Assembly: GCF_000478175.1 (NCBI RefSeq)
Contig: NZ_KI515776.1
Location: 267,451-331,450, forward strand
DNA from: Corynebacterium sp. KPL1814
GTDB taxonomy: Bacteria > Actinomycetota > Actinomycetes > Mycobacteriales > Mycobacteriaceae
Direction: 5' to 3'
Length of the DNA stretch: 64,000 nt
A model generated the notes under the pieces. The model was not told the DNA's origin. It saw only the letters and a program-made list of their open reading frames with translations, and searched no databases. The translations under genes and the position numbers were made by a program. Below, in pieces: positions 1 to 7,698 of the stretch (its first letter is position 1; every line of letters begins with the position of its first letter).

Positions 1-2
1 CG

Positions 3-209
3 GAGACTCCAAAGACCCCTGAGACTTCGGAGCCTAAGAAGCCGGGCACTGATAAGCCAGAGAAGGACACTCCCTCCGGTTCTAGCTTTGCCAAGGTGTG
101 GAACTACATCTTGGGCGTGGCAACCATTGGCAGCATGTTTGCCATTCTTGGGCAGGCCTTTATAAAGTCGGGCGCCCTTGAGAGCGTGCGTGCTCTTCTC
201 CATTGGTAA
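3..209 (+). CDS. C-terminal end of a heme-transport-associated (HtaA/HtaC-like) surface protein, truncated by the window edge
   Basis: The open frame enters from the left edge and stops at 207-209. About 68 residues are visible. The first ~30 are a Thr/Pro/Glu/Lys-rich spacer, followed by SGSSFAKVWNYILGVATIG and a hydrophobic segment ending in a short tail (LLHW). A spacer plus C-terminal membrane anchor is how corynebacterial HtaA-type heme receptors end, and the next two genes are heme oxygenase and another HtaA-domain protein. The assignment rests on that context, because no Hta domain itself is in view. Confidence 0.6.
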   Translation, partial: ETPKTPETSEPKKPGTDKPEKDTPSGSSFAKVWNYILGVATIGSMFAILGQAFIKSGALESVRALLHW

Positions 210-224
210 TAGGTGGTCAGCTAA

Positions 225-260
225 GCGCGTCGTGATGGCAGCCGCATCCTAATGACGCGC
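225..260 (+). terminator. Possible hairpin after the truncated hta-like gene
   Basis: GCGCGTC at 225-231 pairs with GACGCGC at 254-260, 15 bases after the upstream stop codon. There is no strong T-run, so termination is only suggested by position. Confidence 0.3.
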
Positions 261-325
261 GCACCGCAGGCGGTGGGGTAGGGAGTTAGTTCTTTTGGTT
301 GATTTCTCCCCACAGGCCTTGTAAA

Positions 326-344
326 TAAGGATTGCCTAACCTTA
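326..344 (+). promoter_or_regulatory. DtxR-type iron box upstream of hmuO
   Basis: TAAGGATTGCCTAACCTTA at 326-344 is a close match to the 19-bp corynebacterial DtxR consensus (TWAGGTTAGSCTAACCTWA). It lies about 45 bp upstream of the hmuO start, where a bound Fe-DtxR repressor would cover the promoter. Iron-repressed hmuO expression is established in C. diphtheriae; here it is inferred. Confidence 0.75.
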
Positions 345-389
345 AATTTAATTTTAGACATTAGGTAAGCATTACTTTGGAGGAAGTCA

Positions 390-1031
390 GTGACTGTGAC
401 GCTTAAGAAACCATTATCCGCCGCATTGCGCGAGGAGACCGCCCACGCTCACGAGAACGCGGAGGGTTCGGCGTTTATGCAGCGACTTATGTCAGGTCAG
501 CTGAGCGCTGAGGCCGCCGCCGATTTAAGCGGCCAGCTGTGGTTTGTCTATGAGTCTCTGGAGCGTGCAGTCCGCAGTGTGGCGCATACTCCAATCGCCG
601 GAGCGGTGGCCGATCCACGCCTTGAGCGGCGCTTTGCTCTGGAGGCGGATTTGGCGGCGCTCGTCGGTAGCGACTGGCGCGAAAAGATCCGGATCCTGCC
701 GGCCACGGCATCCTACGTCGCCCGCCTAGAGGCGGTATCTGGCAGTGCAGCGGAAGTGGTGGCCCACCACTATGTTCGGTATCTCGGTGATATCTCCGGC
801 GGCCAGGTGATTGCCGCGCGCCTCGGCACGCTTTATGACATCGAACCGGATGCACTGAACTTTTATGACTTCAGTGCCATCGGCAAGATTCCGCCGTACC
901 GCAAGGGCTACCGCGAACGCCTGGATAGTCTCATGCTGACTGCGGAGCGGCGCGAGGCTTTGCTCTCGGAGGCGCAGCGCGCATTCGCTTTCAACTCGGG
1001 GATCTTCGCCGAGCTTGATAAGCGCCACTGA
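390..1031 (+). CDS. hmuO: Heme oxygenase HmuO
   Basis: A 213-residue soluble enzyme of the family's usual length. It degrades heme to biliverdin, CO and free iron in the cytosol, releasing iron from host heme. The proximal heme ligand is His21 in TAHAHENAEG. The distal helix carries HHYVRYLGDISGGQVIA with the GxxxG kink, and the C-terminal FNSGIF stretch also fits. The start is GTG at 390, preceded by GGAGGAAG at good spacing. It lies between two heme-binding surface protein genes, each unit with a DtxR-like box, so heme capture and degradation appear co-controlled by iron. Very similar in layout to C. diphtheriae HmuO. Confidence 0.97.
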   Translation: MTVTLKKPLSAALREETAHAHENAEGSAFMQRLMSGQLSAEAAADLSGQLWFVYESLERAVRSVAHTPIAGAVADPRLERRFALEADLAALVGSDWREKIRILPATASYVARLEAVSGSAAEVVAHHYVRYLGDISGGQVIAARLGTLYDIEPDALNFYDFSAIGKIPPYRKGYRERLDSLMLTAERREALLSEAQRAFAFNSGIFAELDKRH

Positions 1032-1054
1032 TTTACTTTTTCTAATTTTCCAAT

Positions 1055-1073
1055 TAAGGTAAGGCTGGCCTAA
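1055..1073 (+). promoter_or_regulatory. Second DtxR-type box, upstream of the HtaA-domain gene
   Basis: TAAGGTAAGGCTGGCCTAA at 1055-1073 matches the DtxR consensus at most positions, with deviations mainly in the right half. It sits in the 86-bp gap between hmuO and the next gene, which suggests a separate iron-repressed promoter rather than simple read-through. Confidence 0.6.
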
Positions 1074-1117
1074 TACTTTGGGCAAAGCTTCACCACTGCT
1101 CTCAAGAGGAGAAATTC

Positions 1118-1978
1118 ATGAAAACAACATCCGTCATCGCCGTTGGAGCGGTTGCACTCGGCGCCGTCACCGCACCGGTAGCCTCTGCCGATGAGGCTCC
1201 AGCCGATGTCCCCGCCGTGGAATCCGGCCAATTGAACTGGCCCATCAAGGAATCCTTCATTCACCACGTGGACACCAACCCGCTTGCCAAAGGCATAATC
1301 AATACCACCGAAGGCGCGGAGAAGGTAGGAAAGGACTTCACCTTCCCGGTCGATGCGGCCCACACCACGCTGGATGCTGAGGGAAACGGCACTATTGGCA
1401 CTCAGGGATCCGTGCAGATTCAAGGCTATCCAGGCTTCGGCCCTAATGGTTCCTACGGCGTCGATCTCACGTTCTCGGATATCAAGGTAGAAGTAGAAGG
1501 CCAAAACGCCACCATTACTGCGGATTATAAACTTACGGGCGCCTCCGGCCCGCTTAAGAACAAACCGGTTGAATTGTCTGGCGATGACGCCGCAATCTCT
1601 ACCTTCACGCTTACTGAGCCCTTGGTGCCGGAAACCGGCAAGTCCTACGCCACAACTGATGCCCCCACCTCGTTGACCCAGACGGGCTCCGACATTTTCT
1701 TGGGCAAGTACTCAGTGGGGCAGCCGCTTGACGATGCCAACTCGGATCTCACCGTGGCATTCGACGGTGCCTCCGAAAACGCTAAACCATCTGACCAGGT
1801 AACCCCAGAAAAGAAGCCTTCGGGCGACAACGCTGCAGCCGATGGCTCCTCTTTCCACGGTTCTTCCTTCGGCACACTAGGCGAGACCATCGCCGCTGTT
1901 ATCGAGCGGGTAAAGAAAATTGGCGCCTTCTTCTCTGACCTCGTTCTTCCTGGCCTGAGCTTGTCAAAGTACGTTTAA
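1118..1978 (+). CDS. Secreted HtaA-domain heme-binding protein
   Basis: 286 residues. An N-terminal signal peptide (KTTSVIAVGAVALGAVTAPVASA) is followed by one HtaA-type domain from about residue 35. The domain opens with GQLNWPIKESFIHHV and includes the GYPGFGPNGSYGVDLTFSDIKV stretch. Known Hta domains bind hemin through conserved Tyr/His and pass it to HmuT. After the domain comes a Lys/Pro/Asp-rich spacer and an amphipathic C-terminus ending LSLSKYV; no clear transmembrane anchor is visible, so it may be released or held through partners. RBS is AAGAGGAG. It follows hmuO with its own DtxR-like box. Assignment to htaA, B, C or D is not possible from this alone. Confidence 0.85.
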   Translation: MKTTSVIAVGAVALGAVTAPVASADEAPADVPAVESGQLNWPIKESFIHHVDTNPLAKGIINTTEGAEKVGKDFTFPVDAAHTTLDAEGNGTIGTQGSVQIQGYPGFGPNGSYGVDLTFSDIKVEVEGQNATITADYKLTGASGPLKNKPVELSGDDAAISTFTLTEPLVPETGKSYATTDAPTSLTQTGSDIFLGKYSVGQPLDDANSDLTVAFDGASENAKPSDQVTPEKKPSGDNAAADGSSFHGSSFGTLGETIAAVIERVKKIGAFFSDLVLPGLSLSKYV

Positions 1979-2021
1979 ACAGCGAGCGCTCTCTCGCGGC
2001 CGTATTGCCTACGCCGCTCCG

Positions 2022-2074
2022 CCGTGGCCACCCGATCTAGTCCTTGACTGCATCGGGCGGCCACGGTTCTTTTT
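2022..2074 (+). terminator. Intrinsic terminator after the HtaA-domain gene
   Basis: CCGTGGCC-A-CCCGAT (2022-2036) pairs with ATCGGG-C-GGCCACGG (2052-2066), and TTCTTTTT follows. This is a strong rho-independent terminator closing the heme unit before the MMPL gene. Confidence 0.85.
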
Positions 2075-2206
2075 GGCCCGCCGCCTTGGCATCGTCTGTG
2101 AATACGGGCTGCCCGGCGGCTAAGTAATAGGGAATAAGGGGCACGGCAACTACACTAGGGCGAAGTTAAATCCGTCCGACTACGCGAATGCGAAGGTACA
2201 TTTCCC

Positions 2207-4846
2207 GTGGCTAAACTCCTCTACCGGCTCGGGCGCTGGTCTTTCCTTAATAAATGGAAGGTCATCGTCACCTGGGTGGTCCTGCTTGCCGCCGCCGGCG
2301 GCGCTACCGCCTTGTTGATGAAACCGATGACGAGCGAGTTCGCTATCAAAGGCACCCCGTCCATCGATGCCACCTACAAAACGATGGATCTCTTCCCGGA
2401 AGGCGGCAATCCCGCCAACTCCCCATCGGTGAACTTGGTCTTCCAGGCCCCGGAGGGCCAAAAGCTCTCAGATCCCGCCAATGAAAAGGCCATCAAGGCG
2501 GTCATCACCCACCTCGAGGATAACCTGGAGATGGGCGATACCATGCGTTTGGGCAACCCCCTTGAGGTCTCGCCGCGGCTGCAGGATGAGGTCATCCACC
2601 AGTTCACGGAGATGGGGCTGCCGGAATCGTCCGCGCATGCCGATGCCGATAACCTCGCCATGGTCAACGAAGACAAGACCATTGCCTATACCACCTTCAA
2701 CTTCGATGCCGAATCGCCCTATAGCGTGGACCAAGCCGATAAAGACATCGTGACGGAAGCGATGGACATCGGCAGGCAGCAGGGGCTTACCGTCGAGGCC
2801 GGCGGCGCCGGGTTTGGCGATGAGATTCGGGTTAACTCCACTTCCGAGATTATTGGCCTGGGCGTGGCCTTCCTCGTCCTCATTTTTACCTTCGGCTCCC
2901 TGGTCGCTTCTGGAATGCCGTTAATTTCGGCCGTCATCGGAGTCGGTCTGGGCGCATGCGGCATGCTGATTACCACGCACTGGATAGAGCTCAACAACAT
3001 GACGCCGGTGCTGGCCATCATGATTGGCCTGGCGGTGGGCATCGACTATGCGCTATTTATCCTGTCCCGCTACCGCGCCGAGCGGGCCCGCATGTCCGCC
3101 CCAGCGGCCGCAGGTATGGCAGCAGGAACGGCGGGCTCGTCCGTGGTTTTCGCCGGAACCACCGTCTTTACCGCGCTTTTTGCCCTGCTCATTGCGCGCA
3201 TCGAATTCCTCACCGCCATGGGGCTTTCCGCCGCAGCAACCGTGGCTATCGCCGTCCTTGTCTCCCTCACACTCATCCCCGCGATGCTCGGGCTTTTGGG
3301 GGACAAGGCGTTTAGCGGCCGCATCCCCGGCGTGGCCGGCAACCCTTCCCGCAAGGGCAAGGCGCGCCGCGGGCCTACCATGGGCCATCGCTGGGTACGA
3401 CTGGTACAAAAGGTGCCCGGCTTGGCGATGGCCCTCGTCGTCCTCGCCCTCGGCGCCATGACCGCCCCCGTGCTTCACATGGAGTTGGCGCTGCCTGCCG
3501 ATACCACCTCGAATCCCGATACCACCCAGCGCAAGGCTGCCGACCTGATGGCCGAGGGCTTCGGCCCCGGCGTCAACGGGCCGTTCCTCGCGGTTGTCGA
3601 TGCCCACACCATCAACGCCGATTCCGCCGCACTCGCCCCATTGGTGGCGGCCCAGGGCGGAGAAGCCGAACCCGAAGAAGGTGCCGGCGAGCCGCCCGCC
3701 GAAAACCCGGAGGATCATGCGCCCGATAACGCGCCTGGGCCCGCGCCCAACGGGGCGCCCGATCAGCCATCGGACCAGCCAGCTGACCAGCCCGGCGATC
3801 ACCCCGCGGACCAGCCTGGCGACCAGCCAGCGGAGCCGGAAATCGCCCCCGTCGCAGAGGTCGAGGACAAGGAAGACGCCGCCGCGCCGACCAGCGCCGA
3901 AGACAAGGCAGCGCTGGCGTCCTTCCTCTACACCGCGGATCAATTGAAGACGCTCGGCGGGGTAAAGCATGCACAAATCGTTTCGCTCAGCGAGGACCAG
4001 CGCTCGGCACAAATCATGGTGACTCCGGAAACCTCGCCAACGGAAGCCGCAACCATTAATGTTGCGCACGCGCTGCGCTCCGCCACCAAGGAGATCGAAG
4101 GCACCACCGGCACCGAGATCGGCCTGACAGGCCTGACCGCCGTGCAATTGGACATTACCGAGCGCTTGCGCGGTGCGATGGTGCCGTACCTCAGCATCGT
4201 TGTGGGGCTGGCGATCGTGCTGCTACTCGTCGTCTTCCGATCCCTCCTGGTGCCACTGGTGGCGGGCCTCGGCTTCCTGCTTTCGGTGGGCGGCGCCTTC
4301 GGACTGACGGTGCTGGTATGGCAAGACGGCCTGTGGGGCCTCGTCCCGGGCCCCGGCCCGCTGCTATCATTCATGCCGATCTTCCTCATCGGTGTGACCT
4401 TCGGCTTGGCCATGGACTACCAGGTCTTCCTGGTCACCCGCATGCGCGAGCACATTGCGCGGCATCCGAAGGGCACGTCGGGACCCTATAGCGCCGTCGA
4501 TGAGGCCACCATCACCGGTTTTACCCAGGGCGCGCGCGTGGTGACGGCCGCGGCCATCATCATGATTTCGGTCTTCGTGGCCTTTATCAATCAGCCGCTG
4601 CCGTTCATCCAGATCTTCGGCTTTGCCTTGGCGGCGGGCGTGCTTTTCGATGCCTTCTTTGTCCGCATGACCCTCGTCCCCGCCTCCATGTTCCTCATGG
4701 GCCGCGCTACGTGGTGGATGCCCAAGTGGCTGGATAAGATCCTGCCCACCGTAGACATCGAAGGCACCGCGCTTGAGGAAGAATGGGAAGCACAACACGC
4801 GGATGACGGCCAGAAGACCAGGGAAGAAGAGGAAGAAAAGGAATGA
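2207..4846 (+). CDS. MMPL/RND-family membrane transporter
   Basis: 879 residues, with the duplicated RND plan: an N-terminal TM helix, a large extracytoplasmic loop, five TM helices with GLAVGIDYALFILSRYR (about 265-285), a second loop, then another five-helix block with GVTFGLAMDYQVFLVTRMRE. These paired GxxxDY motifs carry the proton-relay Asp/Tyr of MmpL proteins. Mycolata MmpL/CmpL proteins export cell-envelope lipids such as trehalose mycolates; the cargo here is unknown. The second loop contains a Pro/Glu/Asp-rich insertion with a DQPx tandem repeat. The tail is Glu-rich. GTG start with GAAGG upstream. The stop overlaps the tgt start (ATGA). Confidence 0.9.
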   Translation: MAKLLYRLGRWSFLNKWKVIVTWVVLLAAAGGATALLMKPMTSEFAIKGTPSIDATYKTMDLFPEGGNPANSPSVNLVFQAPEGQKLSDPANEKAIKAVITHLEDNLEMGDTMRLGNPLEVSPRLQDEVIHQFTEMGLPESSAHADADNLAMVNEDKTIAYTTFNFDAESPYSVDQADKDIVTEAMDIGRQQGLTVEAGGAGFGDEIRVNSTSEIIGLGVAFLVLIFTFGSLVASGMPLISAVIGVGLGACGMLITTHWIELNNMTPVLAIMIGLAVGIDYALFILSRYRAERARMSAPAAAGMAAGTAGSSVVFAGTTVFTALFALLIARIEFLTAMGLSAAATVAIAVLVSLTLIPAMLGLLGDKAFSGRIPGVAGNPSRKGKARRGPTMGHRWVRLVQKVPGLAMALVVLALGAMTAPVLHMELALPADTTSNPDTTQRKAADLMAEGFGPGVNGPFLAVVDAHTINADSAALAPLVAAQGGEAEPEEGAGEPPAENPEDHAPDNAPGPAPNGAPDQPSDQPADQPGDHPADQPGDQPAEPEIAPVAEVEDKEDAAAPTSAEDKAALASFLYTADQLKTLGGVKHAQIVSLSEDQRSAQIMVTPETSPTEAATINVAHALRSATKEIEGTTGTEIGLTGLTAVQLDITERLRGAMVPYLSIVVGLAIVLLLVVFRSLLVPLVAGLGFLLSVGGAFGLTVLVWQDGLWGLVPGPGPLLSFMPIFLIGVTFGLAMDYQVFLVTRMREHIARHPKGTSGPYSAVDEATITGFTQGARVVTAAAIIMISVFVAFINQPLPFIQIFGFALAAGVLFDAFFVRMTLVPASMFLMGRATWWMPKWLDKILPTVDIEGTALEEEWEAQHADDGQKTREEEEEKE
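3761..3832 (+). repeat. Six-unit 12-bp tandem repeat coding DQPx in the MMPL loop
   Basis: Six consecutive 12-base units encode DQPS, DQPA, DQPG, DHPA, DQPG and DQPA within the second extracytoplasmic loop of the transporter. The DNA units vary at third positions, so this is an old array. Copy-number change would keep the frame. Confidence 0.85.
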
Positions 4847-6099
4847 AGGACTTAAGTTTCGACATCGATAAGCGCCTGCCCGAAGGCCCCGGCAAGCATG
4901 GTCGCAGTGGTGTTATCCACACCCCGCACGGCGATATCGCCACCCCGGCGTTTATCCCAGTGGCGACCAAGGCCACCGTGAAGACACTGACACCGGAGCA
5001 GATTCGCGCCACCGGAGCGCAGGCCATTTTGTCCAATGCCTATCACCTCTACCTCCAGCCGGGCCACGACATCGTGGACGAGGCCGGCGGCGTGGCGAAA
5101 TTTGAGAACTGGCACGGGCCGACCTACACCGATTCCGGCGGATTCCAGGTGATGTCTTTGGGCGTGGGCTTTAAAAAGGTCATCGCCATGGACTTGGCGG
5201 ATCTCACCGAAAAGGATATTCGGGCCGCGAAAAGGGAGCGCATGGCCAAGGTGGATGAGGAAGGCGTGGACTTCCGCTCGATTATCGATGGCTCCAAGCA
5301 CCGCTTTACGCCCGAAAAGTCCATGCAGATTCAGCACGGGCTGGGCGCAGACATCATGTTTGCCTTCGACGAGCTGACCACGCTCATTGATTCGCGCACC
5401 TACCAGGAAGAATCCGTCGCCCGCACCCACCGGTGGGCGCAGCGCTGCCTGGAAGAACACGACCGGCTTACCCGCGAGCGCTACCACCGCCCGAAGCAAT
5501 CGCTGTGGGGCGTGGTGCAGGGCGCGCAATACGAGGACCTGCGCCGCCAGGCCACCCGCGGCCTCTTGGACCTGGACCGCGCCGCGCGGGAGAAGGGCCA
5601 GCGCGGTTTCGGCGGCTTCGGCATCGGCGGCGCGCTGGAAAAGCAGAACCTCGGCACCATCGTGGGCTGGGTCTGCGATGAACTACCGGACGATAAACCG
5701 CGCCACCTGCTCGGCATCTCCGAACCCGATGACATCTTCACCGCGGTCGAGGCCGGCGCCGATACCTTCGATTGCGTCGCGCCGACCCGCCTGGCTCGCC
5801 GCGGTGGCGTCTACACGCTCGATGGCCGCCTGAACCTCACCAATGCGCGGTTCAAGCGGGACTTTAAGGGTGTAGACGAGGAGTTCGGCGGCTACGTCAC
5901 GGAGAACTACTCGCGCGCCTACTTGCACCACCTGCTCAAGGCGAAGGAATTTTTGGCCGGCACGCTGTGCACCATCCACAACGTGGAATTCATGGTGCGG
6001 CTAGTAGATAATATCCGCGCCGCCATCAACGGCGGCTACTACGAGGACTACCGCGATGAATTCCTGGGCCGCTACTACGCGGCGTCGAAGGCGCGGTAA
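4843..6099 (+). CDS. tgt: tRNA-guanine(34) transglycosylase Tgt, zinc-cysteine-less variant
   Basis: 418 residues. Tgt exchanges guanine 34 of GUN-anticodon tRNAs for a queuine-type base. Visible motifs: [12 protein letters not shown] with the first catalytic Asp, [32 protein letters not shown], and [15 protein letters not shown] with the nucleophilic Asp. The usual zinc site reads CxCxxC before NYSRAYLHH. Here the three Cys positions are Phe, Gly and Thr ([17 protein letters not shown]), although the fourth ligand region TIHN remains. It is also longer than the ~375-residue classical enzyme, partly through an insertion near residues 105-130. Start overlaps the MMPL stop; yhhQ and gluQ-RS lie downstream. 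Confidence 0.92.
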   Translation: MKDLSFDIDKRLPEGPGKHGRSGVIHTPHGDIATPAFIPVATKATVKTLTPEQIRATGAQAILSNAYHLYLQPGHDIVDEAGGVAKFENWHGPTYTDSGGFQVMSLGVGFKKVIAMDLADLTEKDIRAAKRERMAKVDEEGVDFRSIIDGSKHRFTPEKSMQIQHGLGADIMFAFDELTTLIDSRTYQEESVARTHRWAQRCLEEHDRLTRERYHRPKQSLWGVVQGAQYEDLRRQATRGLLDLDRAAREKGQRGFGGFGIGGALEKQNLGTIVGWVCDELPDDKPRHLLGISEPDDIFTAVEAGADTFDCVAPTRLARRGGVYTLDGRLNLTNARFKRDFKGVDEEFGGYVTENYSRAYLHHLLKAKEFLAGTLCTIHNVEFMVRLVDNIRAAINGGYYEDYRDEFLGRYYAASKAR

Positions 6100-6758
6100 T
6101 CCTCGCGCTTTTTCACCAGCTTGATAACAGTGGAGGTAATGGGCAAGAGGACGACCTCAATCAGCGTCTTCCACACAAAGCCCACCACCACGTAGTTGAT
6201 GAAACCGCTCGTGGTGTCGATGCCGATGACGGGCGCGGCGATGGCGCAAAACAGCAAGGTATCGCCAAACTCGCCCACCACGGTGGAGGCAATCAGCCGG
6301 GAGAAAAGGCCCTTTTCGCCGCTGCGCTTCTTCATCGCGGTCAGCGTCCACGCGTTGAGCAGCTGGCCCACCAGGTAGCCGGCCAGGGAGGCCAAAACGA
6401 TGCGCGGCACCAAGCCCAGCGTGGCGGCGAAGGCCTCCTGGCCCTCATAGAAATCCGCCGCGGGCAGCCAGATGGCGATGTAGAAACACACCACAGCGAG
6501 CAGGGCCATCGCAAAGCCGATGTAGATGGCGCGCCGGGTGGACTTGAAGCCGTAGCACTCGGACAAAACGTCGCCGACGATATAGGCCAGCGGGAAGAGG
6601 AAGAAGGCGCCGTCGGTCACGAGCGGCCCGAGCTGGACGCCCTTGGTGGCGTTGATATTAGAAATCAAAAACGTCACGACGAAGATCGTGACGAGCCAGG
6701 GATAGAGAGTGGAATGAACGGGGATAAAACGCACTTGAGAGGAGGGGGATTTTTCCAT
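6075..6758 (-). CDS. yhhQ: YhhQ-family queuosine-precursor transporter
   Basis: About 227 residues with five to six TM helices. Family signatures are [36 protein letters not shown], the [13 protein letters not shown] segment and [13 protein letters not shown]. YhhQ/QPTR proteins import preQ0, preQ1 or queuine. The 3' end overlaps tgt tail-to-tail by 25 bp, and the start faces gluQ-RS across fewer than 35 bp. The start is uncertain: ATG at 6758 (MEKSPSSQ) or 6767 (MVGMEKSP). No convincing Shine-Dalgarno exists for either, so translation may be leaderless. Context makes a salvage importer very likely; the exact substrate is unknown. Confidence 0.9.
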   Translation of the reverse strand: MEKSPSSQVRFIPVHSTLYPWLVTIFVVTFLISNINATKGVQLGPLVTDGAFFLFPLAYIVGDVLSECYGFKSTRRAIYIGFAMALLAVVCFYIAIWLPAADFYEGQEAFAATLGLVPRIVLASLAGYLVGQLLNAWTLTAMKKRSGEKGLFSRLIASTVVGEFGDTLLFCAIAAPVIGIDTTSGFINYVVVGFVWKTLIEVVLLPITSTVIKLVKKREDYRAFDAA

Positions 6759-6791
6759 GCCCACCATTGTGCCAAACCGTATGCTGGGAAT

Positions 6792-7685
6792 ATGAATTCC
6801 GCGACCACCGGGGCGGGCCGCTACGCCCCGAGCCCTTCCGGCGACCTGCACTTTGGCAACCTCCGCACGGCGCTTCTCGCGTGGCTCTACGCGCGCTCGA
6901 CGGGGCGCAGGTTTGTGGTGCGGGTGGAGGACATCGATAAGCAGCGCTCCTCCCGCGCGGCGGCCGAACGCCAGCTTGCGGACCTTGCGGCCCTGGGGCT
7001 GGAGTGGGATGGCGAGGTCATTTACCAGCAGGATCGCGATGCCGCCTATGCCGCGGCGCTCGAGCAGCTGCCGGTCTACGAGTGCTACTGCTCGCGCAAG
7101 GATATCCGCGAAGCCTCCCGCGCCCCGCACGCCATCCCCGGCCAGTACCCGGGCACCTGCCGCGCGCTTTCCGATGCCCAACGTGCCACCAAACGCGCCC
7201 AGCTCGCCGCCCAAAACCGCCAGCCGGCGCTGCGCCTGCGCGCCGATGTCTCCACCTTCACCATCCATGACGCCCTGCACGGCGATTACACCGGCGACGT
7301 CGATGATTTCATCTTGCGCCGCGGCGGGCAGGACGGCGGTTGGGCCTATAACCTGGCGGTGGTTGTGGATGATGCCTACCAGGGCATCGACCAGGTGGTC
7401 CGCGGCGACGATCTCTTATCCTCCGCCCCGCGCCAGGCTTATCTTGCTTCCTTATTGGGGATTGCACCGCCGAGCTACGTGCACGTGCCGCTGGTCCTGA
7501 ATACCGCGGGCAAGCGCCTGGCCAAGCGCGATGGCGCGGTGACGATGCGGGAAATGGGGGAGCAGAGGGGCATCGTCAAGCAGCTGGCGCAGTCTTTGGG
7601 CTATGAGGCGGAGACCGCCGCCGAGCTCCTCGCGCAATTCCGGCCGGAGGAATTGCGCCGCGAGCCGTATATTTGGCGTCCGTAA
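6792..7685 (+). CDS. gluQ: Glutamyl-Q tRNA(Asp) synthetase
   Basis: 297 residues, a truncated GluRS-like enzyme lacking the anticodon-binding domain. It attaches glutamate to the cyclopentenediol of queuosine-34 in tRNA-Asp. The HIGH-like motif is [19 protein letters not shown]. The zinc ligands follow the GluQ-RS pattern CYC ... YPGTC (about residues 97-120). The KMSKS-like motif is [13 protein letters not shown] at 6792 is preferred over the upstream in-frame start because the catalytic fold begins immediately after it. Its neighbours supply the Q base transporter and the transglycosylase, so the three form one functional set. Confidence 0.95.
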   Translation: MNSATTGAGRYAPSPSGDLHFGNLRTALLAWLYARSTGRRFVVRVEDIDKQRSSRAAAERQLADLAALGLEWDGEVIYQQDRDAAYAAALEQLPVYECYCSRKDIREASRAPHAIPGQYPGTCRALSDAQRATKRAQLAAQNRQPALRLRADVSTFTIHDALHGDYTGDVDDFILRRGGQDGGWAYNLAVVVDDAYQGIDQVVRGDDLLSSAPRQAYLASLLGIAPPSYVHVPLVLNTAGKRLAKRDGAVTMREMGEQRGIVKQLAQSLGYEAETAAELLAQFRPEELRREPYIWRP

Positions 7686-7698
7686 TACTATCGAGCCC

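Noticed and set aside
3761-3832. DQPx array as a possible CRISPR or mobile repeat
   Set aside because: Units are 12 bp, contiguous, in frame and coding; no spacers are present.
3053-4147. A 364-codon minus-strand frame across the MMPL gene
   Set aside because: Arg/Gly/His-rich composition typical of an antisense shadow of a GC-rich gene; the plus-strand transporter is clear.
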